A stretch of 9,999 nt of DNA, from NCBI GenBank assembly GCA_021780585.1, contig JAJXYM010000262.1, positions 1 through 9,999 on the forward strand. The letters run 5' to 3'. Position numbers and translations under genes: made by a program. The notes below the pieces were generated by a model. That model searched no databases, had not been told where the DNA came from, and saw nothing but the letters and a program-made list of their open reading frames with translations. Of the stretch, positions 6,824 through 9,999 are shown one piece after another; within the stretch, counting starts at the first letter, position 1, and each line of letters begins with the position of its first letter. The stretch is from Deltaproteobacteria bacterium. Lineage in GTDB: Bacteria; Desulfobacterota; Binatia; Binatales; Binataceae.

Positions 6824-7269
6824 GGCGTATCGTCACGGCTCAAGAACGCCCAGCGCCGGGAAACGCTGGATGGAATCGTGACGGAATCGCTCATTCTGAA
6901 AGCATCGGGACCGAGCAAATCCGCTATGTCGCAGTAACCGGAGCGCCCTTGACCACGCCTCGGCCTCCCCAGACGGCGGCGCAGTAACCCATTCGGACGA
7001 CGGGCGAATCCGGTTCGACGATCATATTCAGACGTGCGGAGGAGCGCGCTGCGAAAACAATGGCGCCGCTTTCTCGACCATCAAAGGCACCTGTCCGTTG
7101 AAGTATGAGCCGAACGTACGATTGTTCTCTCCACGCTGTCAACATCAAAAATGTTGGCGTGCGGCGCCGCCGCCGCGGCGGTCGATCACGAGCTGCTGCG
7201 ACGGCCGGCGCGGCGCAATCATAGAGCGTGAAGACCCCCGCGAAGCGTTCATGGCATAAGCCGTCCGGG
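6824..7269. other. Gene-poor spacer between the DUF1329 and SDR genes
   Basis: I find no supported gene in these roughly 450 bases. Leftward readings of up to 74 codons exist (ATG at 7145) but have no ribosome site and match nothing I know. The part next to 6811 should carry the DUF1329 promoter, though no clear boxes are seen. A hairpin CCAGCG (6850-6855) / CGCTGG (6864-6869) would lie in its leader. A 10-base direct repeat, CGCAGTAACC, occurs at 6930-6939 and 6980-6989, exactly 50 bases apart. CAACAT/ATGTTG (7140-7156) and a GC palindrome CCGCCGCGGCGG (7170-7181) are further small dyads. No U-tailed terminator for the SDR gene is visible. Confidence 0.5.
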
Positions 7270-8040
7270 CTAGATATTCGAGCGGCCCTGGGCGCCGTCG
7301 ACCGGAATAATCGCGCCGGTGATCCATGAGGCGCGCGGTGACGCCAGCATCACGACCGCGTACGCGACCTCGTCGGGCCGTCCGAGCCGTCCGGCGGGAA
7401 GCTCATGGGAGATAAAATCGCGCTCGAAGGCGGGATTCGCCTTGAACATTTTTTCCCAGTTGCCGCCGGGGTAGATAATCGAGCCGGGCGCGATCGAATT
7501 GACGCGGATCGCTTTGGGCGCAAGCTCGCGCGCGAGGCCTTTGGTGAACGCGATCATTGCGGCCTTCGAGGAGTTGTAGCTGAGCGGACCGCCGGCTTCG
7601 CGGCCGTAGATCGAGCTGATATTGACGATCGCGCCGCCGCCGCGCTTTTCCATCGCGGGCGCGACCAGCCGGGCGAGACGCACGGCGGCGTGGAAGTTAA
7701 GCTCGAAGGCGGCGCGCCAGCCGTCCTCGCCAAGCTGGGCGAGCGTCCCGGGATGGGCGGCGCCGGCGTTATTGACGAGGATATCGACGCCGCCATAGGC
7801 CGCGACGGTTTCCGCCGCCCAGGCCTCGGCCTGGGCCGGGTCGGCGACGTCGACCGGACGCGCGACCGCGTCGTGGCCGGCGGAGATTAGGCCGGCGGCG
7901 AACGCCTCGAGCGCGCTGGCGCCGCGGGCGCACAGGCTCAGCCGGACGCCCTCCGCGGCGAGCGCTTCGGCCATCGCGCGGCCCAGACCGCGGCTCGCGC
8001 CGGTTACCATCGCAACCTTGCCCTTGAGTCCTAAATCCAT
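7270..8040 (-). CDS. SDR-family NAD(P)-dependent oxidoreductase, 256 aa
   Basis: This is a classical short-chain dehydrogenase/reductase, a cytoplasmic Rossmann-fold enzyme interconverting an alcohol and a ketone or a related pair. The cofactor motif is TGASRGLG (13-20), with NNAG at 90-93 and Asn115 of the catalytic tetrad. The active site is Ser142/Ser143 with Tyr155 and Lys159 (YNSSK), and the PG turn is at 185-186. CAR after the second strand (Arg39) leans towards NADP(H), but this is not decisive. Length is typical. The C-terminus has the WITGAIIPVDGAQ strand common in FabG-like members, but substrate loops do not identify a substrate. AGGGAG lies 10 bases before the ATG, slightly long. 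The gene diverges from rpsU with 156 bases between start codons. Without pathway neighbours its role is open. Confidence 0.93.
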   Translation of the reverse strand: MDLGLKGKVAMVTGASRGLGRAMAEALAAEGVRLSLCARGASALEAFAAGLISAGHDAVARPVDVADPAQAEAWAAETVAAYGGVDILVNNAGAAHPGTLAQLGEDGWRAAFELNFHAAVRLARLVAPAMEKRGGGAIVNISSIYGREAGGPLSYNSSKAAMIAFTKGLARELAPKAIRVNSIAPGSIIYPGGNWEKMFKANPAFERDFISHELPAGRLGRPDEVAYAVVMLASPRASWITGAIIPVDGAQGRSNI

Positions 8041-8075
8041 CGTATGAAATCTCCCTGTCGCGGCGGATTGATCGT

Positions 8076-8093
8076 TTCGTTTACATACACGAA
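8076..8093. promoter_or_regulatory. 18-base imperfect dyad upstream of the SDR gene, possible operator
   Basis: TTCGTTTACATACACGAA matches its own reverse complement at 7 of 9 half-site positions. It lies 36-53 bases upstream of the SDR start, in the shared SDR/rpsU intergenic region, where a TetR-like dimer site would be expected. No regulator gene is in the window, so this is a weak inference. Confidence 0.3.
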
Positions 8094-8135
8094 TTGCGCA
8101 AGGATTGGCGCCGACGAAAAGACCGAATGGCGCGG

Positions 8136-8164
8136 TTGACAGGTGGCGAAGCGGGTCCTATTCT
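8136..8164 (+). promoter_or_regulatory. Sigma-70 type promoter of rpsU
   Basis: A perfect -35 box, TTGACA (8136-8141), is followed after exactly 17 bases by TATTCT (8159-8164), which matches the -10 consensus at 4 of 6 positions. Transcription would start near 8171, leaving a leader of about 26 bases before the rpsU ATG. Confidence 0.85.
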
Positions 8165-8188
8165 GTTGAATCCGGCTCGGGTTGCGAC

Positions 8189-8193
8189 GGAGG
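8189..8193 (+). promoter_or_regulatory. rpsU ribosome binding site with unusually short spacing
   Basis: GGAGG ends only 3 bases before ATG 8197. The in-frame TTG at 8182 lies upstream of this site and is not a better start, so the ATG with tight spacing is preferred. Confidence 0.7.
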
Positions 8194-8196
8194 CAT

Positions 8197-8394
8197 ATGG
8201 AAATAAGGGTTGAAGGCTCCCTCGATCAGGCGATGCGTGTGCTGAAGCGCAAGCTCGCCAAGGAGGGGGTATTCAAGGAGATGAAGAAGCGGGCTTTTTA
8301 CGAAAAGCCCAGTGTTCGCCGCAAACGCAAACGTTCCGAGGCGCAACGTCGGCGCCGCAAGGAACAACGGCGGCGGCGCGCTTCCGCGATGTGA
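8197..8394 (+). CDS. rpsU: 30S ribosomal protein S21, 65 aa
   Basis: S21 binds the platform of the 30S subunit near the 3' end of 16S rRNA and assists translation initiation. The product aligns with S21 throughout: MEIRVEG at the start, LDQAMRVLKRKLAKEGVF, then the hallmark KKRAFYEKPSVRRKRKR (about 31-47) and a strongly basic Arg/Lys tail. It is slightly shorter than E. coli S21 (71). The start at 8197 fits S21 proteins, which begin one or two residues before the first beta-like strand. It stands alone, with its own promoter and terminator, rather than beside dnaG/rpoD as in E. coli. It diverges from the SDR gene. Confidence 0.95.
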   Translation: MEIRVEGSLDQAMRVLKRKLAKEGVFKEMKKRAFYEKPSVRRKRKRSEAQRRRRKEQRRRRASAM

Positions 8395-8422
8395 CTTCGG
8401 GCGGCCAGCGAGCGTAGTTTTC

Positions 8423-8460
8423 CGGCGGCGCGTGTAACTGCGCCGCCGATTCATTTTCTT
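8423..8460 (+). terminator. Intrinsic terminator of rpsU
   Basis: CGGCGGCGC (8423-8431) pairs perfectly with GCGCCGCCG (8440-8448) around an 8-base loop. It is followed by ATTCATTTTCTT, a U-rich tail on the plus strand. It begins 28 bases after the rpsU stop. Confidence 0.88.
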
Positions 8461-8536
8461 CGGAACAATTCCCGCCAGTATCGGTGGCCCCGCATCGCCG
8501 GGGTCGTCGCCTGATCGGCCACCCGGCGCGGACCGG

Positions 8537-9232
8537 TCAGACGTTCACGCGAACGGGGGCTGAATCCACCGGCCGCCATGAAAAGGTCACGCGGCGGCTG
8601 GCGACATAACAATCCAGATCGAAATGGGGCAGGCCGAACGCGGCCCGCATCGCGCGGAACTCCTCAATCCGGCATTGCAGGCGATCGGGAATCGAGGCGT
8701 CGGCTCCGGATTGACCGGTGCAGGCCAGACCGAAATCAACCGTGAGGCAGCGTGGGTGGCGATGAAACTGATCGGCGGCCTCGCCGAAATCGATGCGCGC
8801 GCAAGCCAGGCAAAGAATCGTGCGCGGCGCCGCGGCGGCGCTCTCGCGCTCGAAATGCGTCAGCGGCGCGACGCATTCGGCCCACGCCTCGCGCGCCCGA
8901 TTGGTCGAATAGCGGCGAATCGCACGCGCCACCTTGCTTAGCGTCTCATCGTCGGCGTTCGCCGCCATCGCCAGAATCGTGTCGTCATTGCTTTTGAGCG
9001 CGGCGCCGAATTGATGCGCGATGAACTCGCGCAGGTTGATCGGTAGTTTGCACTGCACGTGCAGACATGACGATTCGATCAACGGATGCGGTAGCGGAAT
9101 TGGCGGACTGACTGGAGCGGAAGGGCGGATGACAGGCGGTTTGGCAAGAGCGCCGCGGCGGGGCGTCGTCGCAGCGCCGTGGAGGACTCGCGAGGTATGG
9201 GCGCCTCTATGCACCAAAGGTCGTGACCGCAT
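8537..9232 (-). CDS. Unassigned cysteine-rich protein, 231 aa
   Basis: I do not recognise a family. The reading begins at an ATG with AAGGAG 9 bases upstream, a strong ribosome site. Residues 1-55 are basic and proline-rich (for example PSAPVSPPIPLPHP) and look disordered. From about residue 62 the composition is that of a folded protein, with an apparently helical stretch (NLREFIAHQF, then DDETLSKVARAIRRYS). The middle holds CLAC (Cys141, Cys144) followed by His157 and Cys162, a spacing that could bind zinc. Further cysteines are Cys56, 61, 120, 171, 187 and 208, giving a high cysteine content. The C-terminus (RRVTFSWRPV) is strand-like. No signal peptide or membrane segment is seen. It converges with rpsU, whose terminator lies about 80 bases away; a GGTGGCC/GGCCACC stem (8483-8523) lies between them. 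Competing plus-strand readings look like shadows. It is a probable but unproven gene. Confidence 0.5.
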   Translation of the reverse strand: MRSRPLVHRGAHTSRVLHGAATTPRRGALAKPPVIRPSAPVSPPIPLPHPLIESSCLHVQCKLPINLREFIAHQFGAALKSNDDTILAMAANADDETLSKVARAIRRYSTNRAREAWAECVAPLTHFERESAAAAPRTILCLACARIDFGEAADQFHRHPRCLTVDFGLACTGQSGADASIPDRLQCRIEEFRAMRAAFGLPHFDLDCYVASRRVTFSWRPVDSAPVRVNV

Positions 9233-9241
9233 CGCGACATT

Positions 9242-9247
9242 CTCCTT
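9242..9247 (-). promoter_or_regulatory. Ribosome binding site supporting the unassigned gene
   Basis: On the minus strand AAGGAG lies 9 bases before ATG 9232. An overlapping ATG at 9240 in another frame is only 1 base from the same site and would be poorly placed. This is the main reason to take the reading at 8537-9232 seriously. Confidence 0.5.
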
Positions 9248-9557
9248 TGGCTGGCGAATCGGCGTTCATTCGAGCGCTGACGGCGCACGGATAACTGGAA
9301 TGTTTCAACCGAACCCCCACCGCTGTCTGGTCAATCTCGGAACGTTGCAACTTGCCGCATCGTGAGCCGGGCCGCCCGCAGCGGTGGCTCATCGAGGTCG
9401 GCACGAAGCGCCGGGCGGCCGAAGCGTCAGGTCCAGGTCGTGGAACAGTGGCCGTCCATTTCGTTCGCGTCCGCGCCACTTTTCTTCACGCCTCGACCGT
9501 TCAGTAACGTCACTCGTCCGCTCCCCCTGCGCACGTAACCGTCCGTCACGTAAAGCC

Positions 9558-9602
9558 TGTCGCGCGCCTTTCGCGACACATAGTCACGCGCCAAAGCGTG
9601 AC
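9558..9602. repeat. Two tandem related hairpins with a compensating base-pair change
   Basis: Hairpin 1 pairs TGTCGCG (9558-9564) with CGCGACA (9572-9578). Hairpin 2 pairs GTCACGC (9583-9589) with GCGTGAC (9596-9602). Aligned from GTC, both read GTC, G or A, CGCGCC, then TTT or AAA, and close with GAC. The fourth pair is G:C in the first and A:T in the second, so pairing is kept while sequence differs. Confidence 0.55.
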
Positions 9603-9716
9603 CACCATCAACCTCTTTAGCGCGCGTAACGTCGTCCGGCAACCGGGTCCCGACCCGTGAAATTCCTGACCCGACGGTCAGTTTCAAGCATTTCTAATGG
9701 CGATGAGCCATCGCCA
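9558..9716. ncRNA. Candidate structured RNA or structured repeat region, strand undetermined
   Basis: Five perfect small stems lie in 159 bases: the two hairpins at 9558-9602, CGGGT/ACCCG (9644-9657), CTGACC/GGTCAG (9666-9681, loop CGAC) and TGGCGAT/ATCGCCA (9698-9716, loop GAGCC). Four of them have 6 or 7 pairs with loops of 4 to 7 bases, more than chance would usually give in this length. No promoter or U-tailed terminator frames them, and I recognise no known RNA family. They may instead be palindromic repeats acting as DNA. Confidence 0.25.
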
Positions 9717-9902
9717 ACGGTACGCTCCGGCCAGCGCATATGAGACCTTCTAATAATAATAGCGACGCGCTCGCGACGTTCGTCGTTTGATTCTTTTGTC
9801 GCCATAGGATGCAAATGCAAGCAGATTAATGGCGTGAATGCCCTTCAGTCCCGGTGTACGGACGATGCGCGGAACGTCCAGGCGATGGTGGCGCCGGGAG
9901 AA

Positions 9903-9924
9903 TTAACGGGCCGTTAAATTAACG
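9903..9924. promoter_or_regulatory. Inverted repeat TTAACGG-G-CCGTTAA plus a third half-site
   Basis: Perfect 7-base arms (9903-9909 and 9911-9917) surround a single G, and a third TTAACG follows at 9919-9924. This arrangement suits a regulator site upstream of a gene beyond the window edge, but the target and protein are unseen. Confidence 0.35.
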
Positions 9925-9999
9925 AAACAAATCCAGCCAATGATGACAATTGAATTAGCGTGCCGCGCGCCGGATGAGAATTTTTCCTTTCACGCAGAT

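Larger units (their letters stand above)
9251..9999. other. About 750 bases without a convincing gene
   Basis: Open readings of 67 to 90 codons overlap on both strands, but none has a ribosome site together with a recognisable protein. A 9-bp stem, GGCCGCCCG (9370-9378) with CGGGCGGCC (9412-9420), is the first structured element. Next comes the hairpin cluster (9558-9785), and last an AT-richer end with an inverted repeat near 9903. A repeated block GTAACGTC followed by CGTCCG occurs at 9504-9520 and 9626-9638. No promoter with both boxes at normal spacing was found. Confidence 0.55.

Noticed and set aside
6924..7145. Leftward reading of about 74 residues in the DUF1329/SDR spacer
   Set aside because: There is no ribosome site before ATG 7145, no recognisable motif, and the start lies inside a small hairpin. 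It may be chance in GC-rich DNA.
8488..8503. CCCCG/CGGGG hairpin as a terminator for the unassigned gene
   Set aside because: No U-rich run follows on the minus strand and the stem is only 5 bp.
9427..9687. Leftward reading of 86 residues (starting LTVGSGISRVG), overlapping the hairpin cluster
   Set aside because: It starts at TTG with no ribosome site, matches no family I know, and the same bases are explained by repeated palindromes. I considered a decayed reverse-transcriptase or intron fragment but found no domain motif.
9617..9805. Leftward reading of about 62 residues from ATG 9803-9805
   Set aside because: The N-terminus looks protein-like (MATKESNDERRERV), but there is no ribosome site and it overlaps the same hairpins. 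It could be revived if homologues were found.
1..9999. CRISPR array, tRNA or rRNA gene, insertion sequence
   Set aside because: I saw no regularly spaced repeat-spacer pattern, no tRNA T-arm signature in a cloverleaf context, no rRNA motif and no transposase gene on either strand.

Overview
The window is GC-rich, tightly coded bacterial DNA with seven protein genes I can name to a family, one small zinc-ribbon gene, one unassigned gene, and a roughly 750-base right end in which I find no gene. The mix (a CocE-type esterase, a DUF1329 exported protein, an SDR dehydrogenase, a PEGA lipoprotein, and stand-alone miaB and rpsU) suits a Gram-negative environmental bacterium of the old deltaproteobacterial radiation, for example Binatota/Desulfobacterota relatives. 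That placement is inference from gene content and composition; there is no rRNA or other firm marker here.

Layout. From 117 to 3131 three genes run leftward: a 2OG-Fe(II) oxygenase of the PF09859/COG3826 type, a 68-residue zinc-ribbon protein, and a CocE/NonD-type serine hydrolase. The gaps between them (about 120 and 170 bases) mean a common transcript is possible but not shown. Diverging from the oxygenase is miaB (3206-4528), a tRNA methylthiotransferase. An AT-rich spacer then precedes a PEGA-domain lipoprotein (4747-5187). The following intergenic stretch holds two inverted copies of a short hairpin repeat whose stems differ by compensating base changes, and then a strong leftward intrinsic terminator for the DUF1329 gene (5453-6811). 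A gene-poor spacer of about 450 bases separates that gene from a leftward SDR dehydrogenase (7270-8040).

The SDR gene diverges from rpsU (8197-8394), which has a perfect -35 box, a -10 box 17 bases later and its own terminator. A leftward unassigned cysteine-rich gene (8537-9232) follows. The region 9251-9999 has no convincing gene but contains a dense series of small hairpins; two adjacent ones are related copies with a compensating base-pair change.

How the genes relate. Most are single-gene units with separate jobs: ribosome and tRNA maintenance (rpsU, miaB), envelope (lipoprotein, DUF1329 protein) and small-molecule chemistry (CocE hydrolase, SDR, oxygenase). I see no assembled pathway or defence system. 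The most unusual material is non-coding: the covarying repeat pair at 5196-5302 and the hairpin cluster at 9558-9785.
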